From Pseudomonadota bacterium (GTDB lineage: Bacteria; Pseudomonadota; Alphaproteobacteria; Rhizobiales; Xanthobacteraceae): a stretch of 64,000 nt of DNA. This document shows positions 24,547-32,578 of the stretch, one piece after another. The stretch is taken from the NCBI GenBank assembly GCA_023387735.1, contig JAEWHP010000012.1, positions 186,001-250,000 on the forward strand, written 5' to 3'. Within the stretch, counting starts at the first letter, position 1; each line of letters begins with the position of its first letter. Made by a program: the position numbers and the translations under genes. Below the pieces are notes generated by a model, which ran no database searches, was not told where the DNA came from, and worked only from the letters and a program-made list of their open reading frames with translations.

Positions 24547-26156
24547 GCTTCCACCGCCCGGCCCTTGAGCGCGAACAGCCCGCGCGGCCGCTTCTGAATG
24601 AACAGGATGATCAGGACCAGAATGGCGATCTTGCCGAGTACGGCGCCCGCCACCGGCTCCAGGAACTTGTTGGCAATGCCGAGCGTGAAAGCGCCGACCA
24701 GCGTGCCCCAGAGATTGCCGACGCCGCCGAACACGACGACCATGAAGCTGTCGATGATGTAGCTCTGACCGAGGTTGGGGCTGACATTGTCGATCTGCGA
24801 CAGCGCCACGCCGGCGATCCCGGCGATGCCCGAGCCGAGGCCGAAGGTCAGCGCATCGACGCGCGAAGTCGCGATACCCATCGACGCGGCCATGCGGCGG
24901 TTTTGCGTGACCGCGCGCATCTCGAGGCCAAGCGCCGTGTAGCGCAGCATGGCGAGCAGGATGGCGAACACCGCCAGCGTGAAGCAGAGGATCCAGAGCC
25001 GGTTATAGGTGATGGTGATCTGCCCGAGTTCGAACGCGCCGCTCATCCAGGAGGGGTTGCCGACCTCGCGGTTGGTCGGGCCGAACATGGTGCGCACCGC
25101 CTGCTGCAGCACCAGCGAGAGGCCCCAGGTCGCCAGCAGCGTCTCCAGCGGGCGGCCATAGAGGAAGCGGATGATGCCGCGCTCGATCGCCACGCCGATG
25201 GCGCCGGCAACGAGAAAAGCCAGCGGCACCGCGATCAGCAGCGAATAGTCAAACAGACCGGGATAGCTGGTGCGAATGACCTCCTGCACCACGAAGGTGG
25301 TGTAGGCGCCGATCATCACCATCTCGCCATGCGCCATGTTGATGACACCCATGACGCCGAACGTGATCGCAAGGCCGATTGCGGCGAGCAGCAGCACCGA
25401 GCCGAGCGACAGGCCATACCAGGCGTTCTGCACCATCGACCACATCGCCAGATTGCTCTGGATCGCGGCGATCGCGCTTGTCGCGGCGCGCGCGACGTTG
25501 GGCGGTACGTCGCTGGGCAGGCCGGTCAGCAGCGCCATCGCTTCCTGATCGCCCTTTGCCTTGACGACGGCGACCGCTTCGAGCTTTTCGACCTCGGACG
25601 CATCAGGTTTGTAAAGCAGGATGGCAGCGCGGGCTTCGGTGAAAGCCTGCTTGACGGCCTTGTTGGTTTCCTTGGCCAGCGCATCGTCGATCACGGGCAA
25701 GGCGTTCTCGTCGTGGCTCTTGAACACCGACTGCGCGGCTGCGATGCGCTTGGCGGGATCGGGCGACAGCAGCGTCAGGCCGCCGAGCGCCGCCTCGACG
25801 GTCCGGCGCAGGCGGTTGTTCAGGCGAACCGCGGCGGCGCCATCCGGAAGCTTTTCGACGGCAGCGCCGGTGGCGGCATCGATGATCTTGCCGTCGGCGC
25901 CGGTGACGAAAACTTTCTTGGATTCCGGATCGGCCGAGAGCCGGCCTTCCTGCAGCGCGCTGATGATGGGAAAGGCGAACGGATTGCCCGAGGTGGCGAC
26001 GACGCCGATCGCCTCGTCGGTATCGGAGAAATCGTCGTTGGCGAATTTGGCGACGGCATCCTCGAACGGCCCCGCCAGCGCCGGCACGGCGAAGGCTGCA
26101 GCCAAAAGGATTGCGAGCAGAACCGCGCGAAAGCGGTCGAGGAAATTGGCAGTCAC
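24543..26156 (-). CDS. urtB: Urea ABC transporter permease UrtB
   Basis: A 537-residue LivH-type permease. Unlike LivH it has a signal sequence and a soluble periplasmic region of about 210 residues (Ala/Asp/Lys-rich) before the membrane part. This extension is a known feature of UrtB. The membrane domain starts near WYGLSLGSVLLLAAIGLAIT and carries GVINMAHGEMVMIGAY. The gene starts 114 bases after urtA; a strong stem-loop fills that gap. Confidence 0.95.
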   Translation of the reverse strand: MTANFLDRFRAVLLAILLAAAFAVPALAGPFEDAVAKFANDDFSDTDEAIGVVATSGNPFAFPIISALQEGRLSADPESKKVFVTGADGKIIDAATGAAVEKLPDGAAAVRLNNRLRRTVEAALGGLTLLSPDPAKRIAAAQSVFKSHDENALPVIDDALAKETNKAVKQAFTEARAAILLYKPDASEVEKLEAVAVVKAKGDQEAMALLTGLPSDVPPNVARAATSAIAAIQSNLAMWSMVQNAWYGLSLGSVLLLAAIGLAITFGVMGVINMAHGEMVMIGAYTTFVVQEVIRTSYPGLFDYSLLIAVPLAFLVAGAIGVAIERGIIRFLYGRPLETLLATWGLSLVLQQAVRTMFGPTNREVGNPSWMSGAFELGQITITYNRLWILCFTLAVFAILLAMLRYTALGLEMRAVTQNRRMAASMGIATSRVDALTFGLGSGIAGIAGVALSQIDNVSPNLGQSYIIDSFMVVVFGGVGNLWGTLVGAFTLGIANKFLEPVAGAVLGKIAILVLIILFIQKRPRGLFALKGRAVEA

Positions 26157-26180
26157 GATACGACCCCGGCAGGAGTATGG

Positions 26181-26210
26181 AGAGAGGGCGGCGGCATCGC
26201 CGCCCTCTCT
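26181..26210 (-). promoter_or_regulatory. Stem-loop between urtA and urtB
   Basis: AGAGAGGGCGGCG and CGCCGCCCTCTCT form a perfect 13-bp stem with a GCAT loop. There is no T-run after it on the minus strand, so it looks like an mRNA-stabilising or partial-attenuation hairpin that raises binding-protein output relative to the permeases. Confidence 0.6.
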
Positions 26211-26270
26211 GATGTCGTGAAGTTTCTTCTGGAAGCGTCTTGCTGCGTCAGATCGGGATCAGGAGCCCGA

Positions 26271-27587
26271 TCAGGAGCCCTGGCCGCCGCACTTGTTGGT
26301 CTTGGTGTTGTAGTTGCCGCACTTCTTGCCAACCCAGTCGCCGATCAGGTCCTTGGAGCCGTCGAGCTCCTTCGACCATGCATCGCCAGCCACCAGGCCC
26401 GGGGTCTTCCACACCACGTCGAACTGGCCGTTGGCTTTGATTTCGCCAATGAACACCGGCTTGGTGATGTGATGGTTCGGAAGCATCTTGGAGGTGCCGC
26501 CGGTCAGGTTCTTGGCTTCGATGCCGGGCAGCGCGTCGATCACCTTGTCCGGATCGGTCGACTTCACCTTCTCGACCGCCTTGACCCACATGTCGAAACC
26601 GATGACGTGGGCTTCCATCGGGTCGTTGGTCACGCGCTTCGGATTCTTGGTGTAGGCCTGCCAGGCCTTGATGAACTTCTCGTTCTCGGGCGACTTGATC
26701 GACTGGAAGTAGTTCCAGGCGGCGAGATGGCCGAGCAGCGGCTTGGTGTCGATGCCGGCGAGTTCTTCCTCACCCACCGAGAACGCAACAACCGGAATAT
26801 CGGTCGCCTTGATGCCCTGGTTGCCAAGTTCCTTGTAGAAGGGAACGTTGGCGTCGCCGTTGATGGTGGAGACCACCGCGGTCTTCTTGCCGGCCGAACC
26901 GAACTTCTTGATGTCGGCCACGATCGTCTGCCAGTCGGAATGACCGAACGGCGTGTAGTTGATCATGATGTCTTCCTGCTTGACGCCCTTCGACTTCAAG
27001 TAGGCTTCGAGGATCTTGTTGGTGGTGCGCGGATAGACGTAGTCGGTGCCGGCAAGCACCCAGCGCTTCACCTTCTCGTCCTTCATCAGGTAGTCGACCG
27101 CGGGGATCGCCTGCTGGTTCGGCGCCGCACCGGTGTAGAACACGTTGCGCTCCGACTCCTCGCCCTCGTACTGCACGGGGTAGAACAGGATCGAATTCAG
27201 CTCCTTGAAGACCGGGAGCACGGACTTGCGCGACACCGAAGTCCAGCAGCCGAACACGACCGAGACCTTGTCCTTGGTGATCAGCTCGCGCGCCTTTTCG
27301 GCGAACAGCGGCCAGTTCGAGGCGGGGTCGACGACGACGGCTTCGAGCTTCTTGCCCATCACGCCGCCCTTCTTGTTCTGCTCGTCGATCAGGAAGAGGA
27401 TGGTGTCCTTCAGCGTGGTTTCGCTGATGGCCATTGTGCCGGAAAGCGAATGCAGGACGCCGACCTTGATGGTCTCCTGCGCCTTGGCGTTCGAGAATGT
27501 CGCGAGGCCCAAAACCAGGCCGGCGGTGGCCGCCAGCCAGCGACGTCGGCTCATCGTCGCTATATCGTGAGTCAATTGAGTAAGCAT
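26271..27587 (-). CDS. urtA: Urea ABC transporter substrate-binding protein UrtA
   Basis: A 438-residue periplasmic binding protein of the Leu/Ile/Val family, starting its mature part with ETIKVGVLHSLSGTMAISET, which is typical of UrtA. The signal peptide carries SRRRWLAATAGLVLG, a twin-arginine-like motif, ending at AKAQ. It captures urea for UrtBCDE. ATG 27587 is chosen: AGGGAG lies 10 bases upstream and no ribosome binding site precedes the internal ATG at 27554. First gene of the urea unit, under a sigma-54-type promoter. Confidence 0.96.
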   Translation of the reverse strand: MLTQLTHDIATMSRRRWLAATAGLVLGLATFSNAKAQETIKVGVLHSLSGTMAISETTLKDTILFLIDEQNKKGGVMGKKLEAVVVDPASNWPLFAEKARELITKDKVSVVFGCWTSVSRKSVLPVFKELNSILFYPVQYEGEESERNVFYTGAAPNQQAIPAVDYLMKDEKVKRWVLAGTDYVYPRTTNKILEAYLKSKGVKQEDIMINYTPFGHSDWQTIVADIKKFGSAGKKTAVVSTINGDANVPFYKELGNQGIKATDIPVVAFSVGEEELAGIDTKPLLGHLAAWNYFQSIKSPENEKFIKAWQAYTKNPKRVTNDPMEAHVIGFDMWVKAVEKVKSTDPDKVIDALPGIEAKNLTGGTSKMLPNHHITKPVFIGEIKANGQFDVVWKTPGLVAGDAWSKELDGSKDLIGDWVGKKCGNYNTKTNKCGGQGS

Positions 27588-27604
27588 GAGGTGTCATCTC
27601 CCTG

Positions 27605-27649
27605 ACGCAGGCGTTAAACGCTGCGAACGGCCCCAACGGCCGCCTGCGT
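27605..27649 (-). promoter_or_regulatory. 5'-end stem-loop in the urtA leader
   Basis: On the minus strand ACGCAGGCG (27649-27641) pairs with CGCCTGCGT (27613-27605) around a 27-base loop that can pair further. If transcription starts about 12 bases after the sigma-54 element, this stem forms the very 5' end of the mRNA. It stops one base before the AGGGAG ribosome binding site. A role in stability or translation control is inference. Confidence 0.45.
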
Positions 27650-27659
27650 TAAGGGAATC

Positions 27660-27674
27660 GCAAGAACCATGCCA
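27660..27674 (-). promoter_or_regulatory. Sigma-54 (RpoN) promoter of the urt-ure unit
   Basis: The minus strand reads TGGCATGGTTCTTGC, fitting TGGCACG-N4-TTGC with a single change and exact GG/GC spacing. It lies about 73 bases before the urtA start. Sigma-54 with NtrC is the usual nitrogen-limitation control of urea uptake in alphaproteobacteria. A possible NtrC half-site (TGCACGA with TTGGTCC) lies at 27834-27851. Confidence 0.75.
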
Positions 27675-28147
27675 CGCCCTGGAGGCAGGCTAAGCCCATA
27701 CATCCACTTGGCAATTTTGGCGGAACCGAAAAAAGCGGCAGAAAACTTGCCCAACTATTGGTCATTAGAAATGTATGCCTAAGCGGCAAACCATCTAATT
27801 TTTAGGCAATAGCCGTATTTTGGCTAAATTTATTGCACGATTTTTGGTCCGATTGGTTCCGGAACAGGCCGTTGATGCACTAGCCCCGGACCACCCGCCC
27901 GGCATGCAAATGCTTAACCGCCTTGCCGGAATTGGCCGAATTCACCTTGAAAGCGCCGCGTTGATGGGCCATATCAGCGCCGTGACCTTGAGAATCATCA
28001 GGTCCTTGCGAGCCGCGTGTTCTGATCCCGTTTTGCGGTTTCTGGCTTGCCCCTTCAGCTAGCAAAACCGACGCCCCAAACACGCGGGTGTCTCTGACAC
28101 CCCTCGCGCGCCCCCCGGCCGATACGGCTGGGCGCCTGCCTTTGTTA
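27675..28147. other. Intergenic region between urtA and the helicase gene
   Basis: About 470 bases with no convincing gene. The stretch 27710-27860 is unusually AT-rich for this genome and carries repeated short motifs such as GGCAATAGCC and TTTTGGCTAAATT; it is the likely place for activator sites of the divergent urt promoter. A GGGTGTC...GACACCC hairpin (28086-28101) lies in the helicase leader. A small frame at 27820-28062 lacks family resemblance and a ribosome binding site. Confidence 0.5.
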
Positions 28148-29680
28148 ATGGAAAGAACCCATCTTTTGACCTCCTTTCAGGATTTCGGCCTTGCCGATCC
28201 CATTTCGCGTGCGCTCAAGGAAGAGAATTATCTCACGCCCACGCCTATCCAGGCCCAGACCATCCCTCTCGCCATCACCGGCCGTGACGTCGTCGGCATC
28301 GCCCAGACCGGCACCGGCAAGACCGCAGCCTTCGCGCTCCCGATCCTGCACCGGATCCTGGAGAACCGCGTGAGGGTGCAGCCCAAGAGCTGCCGCGTGC
28401 TGGTGCTCTCGCCGACCCGTGAACTATCCGGCCAGATCCTCGACAGCTTCAACGCCTACGGCCGCCACATCCGCCTGAGCTCGGCGCTGGCGATCGGTGG
28501 CGTCCCGATGGGCCGCCAGGTCCGCTCGGTGATGCAGGGCGTCGAAGTCATGGTGGCGACGCCCGGCCGCCTGCTCGACCTCGTCCAGAGCAACGGTCTC
28601 AAGCTCGGCCATGTCGAGTTCCTGGTGCTGGACGAAGCCGACCGCATGCTCGACATGGGCTTCATCAACGACATTCGCAAAATCGTGGCCAAGCTGCCGA
28701 TCAAGCGGCAGACGCTGTTCTTCTCGGCCACCATGCCCAAGGACATCGCGGAACTGGCCGAAGCCATGCTGCGCGACCCCGCCCGCGTCGCGGTAACCCC
28801 GGTTTCCTCCACTGTGGAACGTATCACCCAGCGCATCCTCCAGGTCGATTTCGCGGCCAAGGCGGGCGTGCTGGCGCAGCTCCTCAAGGAGGAGCCGGTC
28901 AACCGCGCCCTCATCTTTACCCGCACCAAGCACGGCGCGGACAAGGTGGTGAAGGGCCTCGCCAAGGTTGGCATCAGGGCGGACGCCATTCACGGCAACA
29001 AGTCGCAAAACAACCGCGAGCGCGCACTGGCGGCGTTTCGCACTGGCGAAATCCGCACCCTGGTCGCCACCGACATCGCCGCACGCGGCATCGATGTCGA
29101 CGGCATCAGCCATGTGGTGAATTTCGACCTGCCCAACGTCCCCGAAACCTATGTCCACCGCATCGGCCGCACCGCGCGCGCCGGCGCCGAGGGCGTTGCG
29201 ATCTCGCTGATCGCGGGCGCCGAGGAGATGGGCTATCTGCGCGACATCGAGCGGCTGATCAAAGTCACACTGCCGCGGGAAGACCGCCGTACGCCCGGCA
29301 GCCGCGACGCCGCGCCGGCTCCCTCGCAACGCCCTGCGCAGCACCGGGGCGGACGATCGGCACCGCGTGCCCACGGCGCCAGGACCCAGGAGTCCAGGGG
29401 ACATGACTCGAGGGGCCACGGTTCCAGCGGGCACGATTCCCGGGGTCACGAATCCAGGGGACATGAAGCGGCACCGGGATCAAAAGGCCCTCGCCGTCCT
29501 CGCCGCGGTGGTGGTAATAATGCCGCGCCGCAGCCGAACCGGCACCAGCAGCCGCGTGCGGCGCAACAGGCCGGCAAGAGCCAAGGCGGGAAAAGTGAGG
29601 GCATTCAGGGCGTCGCCTTCTTGCATCGCGAGAGCCGTCCGAATACTCAACCCAACCGTACCCACCGACCGCAGCGCTAG
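28148..29680 (+). CDS. DEAD-box ATP-dependent RNA helicase (RhlE-like)
   Basis: A protein of about 510 residues with the full motif set: Q motif (TPTPIQAQTI), motif I (AQTGTGKTA), PTREL, DEAD in the form LDEADRML, SAT, RGIDV and HRIGRTARA. The N-terminal two thirds is the helicase core. The tail from about 395 is basic, low in complexity and built of RGH/SRGH repeats, likely an RNA-binding extension. Such helicases unwind structured RNA in ribosome assembly and cold adaptation. ATG 28148 is the first plausible start; an in-frame TTG at 28166 before TSFQDFGL is also possible. infA follows 23 bases later. Confidence 0.93.
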   Translation: MERTHLLTSFQDFGLADPISRALKEENYLTPTPIQAQTIPLAITGRDVVGIAQTGTGKTAAFALPILHRILENRVRVQPKSCRVLVLSPTRELSGQILDSFNAYGRHIRLSSALAIGGVPMGRQVRSVMQGVEVMVATPGRLLDLVQSNGLKLGHVEFLVLDEADRMLDMGFINDIRKIVAKLPIKRQTLFFSATMPKDIAELAEAMLRDPARVAVTPVSSTVERITQRILQVDFAAKAGVLAQLLKEEPVNRALIFTRTKHGADKVVKGLAKVGIRADAIHGNKSQNNRERALAAFRTGEIRTLVATDIAARGIDVDGISHVVNFDLPNVPETYVHRIGRTARAGAEGVAISLIAGAEEMGYLRDIERLIKVTLPREDRRTPGSRDAAPAPSQRPAQHRGGRSAPRAHGARTQESRGHDSRGHGSSGHDSRGHESRGHEAAPGSKGPRRPRRGGGNNAAPQPNRHQQPRAAQQAGKSQGGKSEGIQGVAFLHRESRPNTQPNRTHRPQR

Positions 29681-29703
29681 CCTCGATCGACCTGGAGACC
29701 ACC

Positions 29704-29988
29704 ATGGCTAAAGAAGAGCTGATCCAGTTCGAAGGACTGGTGACCGAAATCCTCCCCGACGCGCGCTACCGCGTGCAGCTCGACGCCGGACACGAGATTG
29801 TTGCCTACACCGCCGGCAAGATGAAGAAGAACCGGATCAAGACGCTGGCGGGCGACCGGGTCACGATCGAGATGTCGCCCTACGATCTGGAGAAGGGTCG
29901 CCTGATCTTTCGTCACAAGGACGAGCGTCCGAACACCGGCGCCCCGCGCAGCGGACCGCCGCGCGGTGGCCAGTTCCGCCGCCGGTAA
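29704..29988 (+). CDS. infA: Translation initiation factor IF-1 with C-terminal Arg/Gly tail
   Basis: A 94-residue protein. Residues 1-72 are a complete S1-fold IF-1 (MAKEELIQFEGLVTEILPDA, then AGKMKKNRIKTLAGDRVTIE, then YDLEKGRLIFRHK). It is followed by about 20 extra residues rich in Pro, Gly and Arg (APRSGPPRGGQFRRR). Standard IF-1 is 72 residues. The tail and the position next to an RNA helicase and a cold-shock gene suggest a second, specialised IF-1 copy. Whether another infA exists cannot be seen here. Confidence 0.93.
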   Translation: MAKEELIQFEGLVTEILPDARYRVQLDAGHEIVAYTAGKMKKNRIKTLAGDRVTIEMSPYDLEKGRLIFRHKDERPNTGAPRSGPPRGGQFRRR

Positions 29989-30087
29989 ACGCGCCTGCTA
30001 CGGCCCGCCTGACCGCGCCCGACACGCCCTGTCGTGCGCGACAGCGGCCGGTTGGCCGGCCGAATCAAAAAATCGTGCACGTCAGGA

Positions 30088-30258
30088 TTGTTTTGACCAG
30101 TACTATCGAATAATATTGTCCATCGATTTTCGGCCGGACGACATTAGCTATCCACCGGTACAGCCGGTTTAGACGCTGACGACCCTTCCAAAAATTCGAT
30201 CTCACCAGCCCATCGAGAGGTGGGCTACGACTTGTATATCTGAGAAGGGACTACCCCA
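30088..30258 (+). promoter_or_regulatory. Promoter and long leader of the cold-shock gene
   Basis: A possible promoter (TTGTTT 30088, 17 bases, TAATAT 30111) would give a leader of about 135 bases. It contains AGCCCATC...GGTGGGCT as a hairpin just before the AAGGGA ribosome binding site. Long structured leaders are usual for cspA-type mRNAs. Upstream (29989-30087) I see nothing else. Confidence 0.35.
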
Positions 30259-30471
30259 GTGAGCATGGGAACCGTGAAGTGGTTTAACGCAACCAAGGGC
30301 TATGGCTTCATCCAGCCGGATGACGGCGGCAATGACGTGTTCGTGCACATCAGCGCTGTCGAGCGTGCCGGTCTTGGGACGCTGCGTGAAGGCCAGAAGA
30401 TCTCCTACGAAATCGTGGCAGATCGCCGCTCTGGCAAATCTTCGGCCGACAATCTGCGCGCCGCCGGATAA
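30259..30471 (+). CDS. Cold-shock protein (CspA family)
   Basis: A 70-residue single cold-shock domain: GTVKWFNATKGYGFIQPDDG with the RNP1 (KGYGFI) and RNP2 (VFVHIS) motifs. It binds single-stranded RNA and DNA as a chaperone. The GTG at 30259 is chosen because AAGGGA is 8 bases away; the ATG two codons later is spaced too far. It is monocistronic, with a terminator 53 bases after its stop. Confidence 0.95.
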   Translation: MSMGTVKWFNATKGYGFIQPDDGGNDVFVHISAVERAGLGTLREGQKISYEIVADRRSGKSSADNLRAAG

Positions 30472-30523
30472 AGCGATTTTCCAGGGCGTGCGCGCCGTGG
30501 AAAGTTGCCTCTGAAATGAAGCG

Positions 30524-30553
30524 AAAGGCCGCGCCAATGGCGCGGCCTTTTTC
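30524..30553 (+). terminator. Terminator of the cold-shock gene
   Basis: AAAGGCCGCGCC and GGCGCGGCCTTT form a stem with a short loop, followed by TTTT. Confidence 0.88.
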
Positions 30554-30605
30554 ATCTGGATCTACTTGATGACGCGTAACCCACGTCGATAGGAAATCCG
30601 TGACA

Positions 30606-31205
30606 CTACAACGGCGAGCATGGAGGCAAAGCCGCACCCGGAGCGGGCGCCGGATGGACGACGCAGAACGACTGGCGCGGACGGGTGAAGCTAGAGTCGC
30701 TCAAATTGATGCCCGCCTTGGCCATGACATAGCCGATGGTCGGAACATATTTGTACGTGACCTCGCTGAAGATCAGGTAGGTGTTGCCGACCTTGAGCGC
30801 GTCCGGGATGGTGACCGTGGTGCCGGTGCCACGGGGTGCCGCGCCCTTGCTCCATTGCACCCGCGCCTGCAGTGTCGCGGGATCGATATAGAGTTCCGTG
30901 ATCGTGGATTTCACCGGCGCCGATGGATAGGGCGTCATGATCGCGGTGCTGGCATTGAAGAAGTTGGTCAGCTGGGTATCGGAGACCCTGTCGTTCTGCG
31001 ATGTCAGGTCGGACAGCGTTCGCGCCATCAGCGTCACCTTGCGGTCGACGGCGACGACGGACGAGAACTCATCGACGCCGAAGAACAGTACCAGCATCAC
31101 CGGCACGATCACCGCAAATTCGACGGCAGCGACGCCGCGCTTGTCGCGGCGCAGCTTGCGCGCCCGGCGGCGCGCGCGAAGCCAGATTCCCATCGTCGGT
31201 TTCAT
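30606..31205 (-). CDS. TadE/TadG-like pseudopilin, second of pair
   Basis: A 199-residue protein with a basic N-terminus, then DKRGVAAVEFAVIVPVMLVL. This is the prepilin-like TadE/G hydrophobic segment with its conserved Glu. The rest is periplasmic, with a Pro/Ala-rich end containing two Cys. These minor pseudopilins take part in Tad pilus assembly. It begins 10 bases after the stop of the preceding TadE-like gene, so the two form an operon. Confidence 0.85.
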   Translation of the reverse strand: MKPTMGIWLRARRRARKLRRDKRGVAAVEFAVIVPVMLVLFFGVDEFSSVVAVDRKVTLMARTLSDLTSQNDRVSDTQLTNFFNASTAIMTPYPSAPVKSTITELYIDPATLQARVQWSKGAAPRGTGTTVTIPDALKVGNTYLIFSEVTYKYVPTIGYVMAKAGINLSDSSFTRPRQSFCVVHPAPAPGAALPPCSPL

Positions 31206-31215
31206 TGTTCAGGCC

Positions 31216-31752
31216 CTAGTAAGGTTCGTTCTGAAAGGCGGCAGTCGCGGTCAGAAGCCGCTGGCTGCCGCTGATGTTTGCGAGATTGAAGCCGAGCCCC
31301 GTGACGTAAAGTGGCCACTTGTAGAACAGCCGCACCACTACGACGTCGCCAGGGTTGCCGGGGAGATAGTTGTTCGGCGGCACGAAATTCTTGCTCGCGT
31401 CGATCGGATCCGCGACGTTGACGGAGCCGAACGCGCTATAGCTCTGCACGTCGATGGAGACGCCGTTGACGCAATCGAACATGACGGTGAGCTTGCTGCA
31501 GACGAGGTTCTTGAACTGCGCCTGGGTAAAGGACGCGTTCTGCGCCTGGCCGGTCATGATCATGCGCGCGGAATCCTGCGTCGCGGTCTCGAGCACCTGG
31601 CTGGCAAAGAACACCATCGCCAGTTCGATGATCGCAAACAGCAGTCCAAAAAACAGCGGTGCGACCAGCGCAAACTCGACCGCGGCAGAACCACGGCGGT
31701 TACGGCGAAATCGACGCAGTATCTTCATTGGGGTAGCGGCGGGCAACGGCAT
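31216..31752 (-). CDS. TadE-like pseudopilin, first of pair
   Basis: A 178-residue protein starting with a basic stretch and RRGSAAVEFALVAPLFFGLL, the TadE transmembrane segment. A periplasmic domain with two Cys (NLVCSKL, FDCVNG) follows, then a C-terminal membrane-proximal part. ATG 31752 is preferred because GAGG is spaced 8 bases from it; an ATG 8 codons later has none. A CtrA-type box lies about 100 bases upstream. Confidence 0.87.
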   Translation of the reverse strand: MPLPAATPMKILRRFRRNRRGSAAVEFALVAPLFFGLLFAIIELAMVFFASQVLETATQDSARMIMTGQAQNASFTQAQFKNLVCSKLTVMFDCVNGVSIDVQSYSAFGSVNVADPIDASKNFVPPNNYLPGNPGDVVVVRLFYKWPLYVTGLGFNLANISGSQRLLTATAAFQNEPY

Positions 31753-31850
31753 CGAGGAAGCCTCAGGACGCGAGAGGAATTGCCGTCAACAACTACCCGA
31801 AACAGATTGTTGAAGTGTTTCGCCCAATCCAGCCAGAACGGCCCATTCTG

Positions 31851-31865
31851 TTAGCCGGATGTTAA
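31851..31865 (-). promoter_or_regulatory. CtrA-type box before the tadE-tadG pair
   Basis: The minus strand reads TTAA, 7 bases, CTAA: one mismatch to the TTAA-N7-TTAA recognition sequence of the cell-cycle regulator CtrA. By chance such a match is not rare, so this rests on recurrence at other Tad genes. Confidence 0.35.
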
Positions 31866-31926
31866 CCATCTTCGGATTTGGCACCCGGGGCCGCCGCCAT
31901 GTGATCGGCCATCCGGAGGCAGCAAC

Positions 31927-32439
31927 TCAGTTGCCGCCCTTGGCCGCGGCTGCAGCCGCAGCACCGCTGGCCTGGCTCGAGAGCGAGCCGGCCTGATCGA
32001 TCGCCTGCCTGAAATAGTTGGTGCCGTCGCCGAGCGTGATCCGCTTCTGACAGACCGGCACGCAACTATAGGATTCCCGATCGACGCCGCGATAGACGGT
32101 GACGAGTTGATCGGTCGGGCCCTCGACCTGAATCTGGCGGTCCACCAGCACTTCGCCGTTGCGATCCATGGCGATGAAGTTGGTCGCGCCGTAGCCCTTG
32201 CCGGTAACGACGATGATGCCGCCGCTCTGCATCGTGACGTCTGCAATCAGCGGGTTTCCGACAACGATGGTGGCGACCTTGGCAGGCAGCTTCACGAGCT
32301 TCGCCTGGTCGACATAAACAGCGATCCGGTCGGGATCGGGCGCGGCAAGACTGGCCATGGGCCACAGCAGGACGGCCGTTGCGAGAGAAAGCAACCCAAA
32401 GCGTGCGCGCGCACGAATACGCAGGGACCTGAACGACAT
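31927..32439 (-). CDS. Secretin N-terminal-type (pilus formation) exported protein
   Basis: A 170-residue exported protein. The signal peptide (FGLLSLATAVLLWPMASLAA) is followed by a domain of the type found at the start of CpaC secretins: KLVKLPAKVATIVVGNPLIA, then GYGATNFIAMDRNGEVLVDR. It has two Cys (SCVPVCQ) and an Ala-rich end but no secretin barrel. It is therefore a free-standing version of the CpaC N-domain. It could act as a periplasmic partner of the CpaC pore encoded 12 kb away. Confidence 0.8.
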   Translation of the reverse strand: MSFRSLRIRARARFGLLSLATAVLLWPMASLAAPDPDRIAVYVDQAKLVKLPAKVATIVVGNPLIADVTMQSGGIIVVTGKGYGATNFIAMDRNGEVLVDRQIQVEGPTDQLVTVYRGVDRESYSCVPVCQKRITLGDGTNYFRQAIDQAGSLSSQASGAAAAAAAKGGN

Positions 32440-32578
32440 ACTCTAACTCCGGGGCATTTTTGGCCGGCAGCGATACGCGGCGGACCGGCGCCCGACGGGG
32501 TGAATCTGACGACAATTGATGAACGAAGTGCAAAAGGGGCCAGAATTGCCCTAACAAATCCGCTTGCCACCCACCGGT

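Noticed and set aside
24903..27605. 900-codon open frame on the plus strand opposite urtB and urtA
   Set aside because: It is the antisense shadow of GC-rich genes with strong family matches; composition is Arg/Asp/His-rich and matches nothing.
27605..27649. Guanidine riboswitch in the urtA leader
   Set aside because: The stem lacks the ACGR loops of the mini-ykkC type and the conserved ykkC core.
27836..27860. Minus-strand GGAAC-N16-CGTG resembling an EcfG promoter upstream of urtA
   Set aside because: One mismatch and about 250 bases from the gene; the sigma-54 element is much better placed, so chance is likely.
27820..28062. 80-codon frame between urtA and the helicase gene
   Set aside because: No ribosome binding site, no recognisable family, and it runs through the likely regulatory region.
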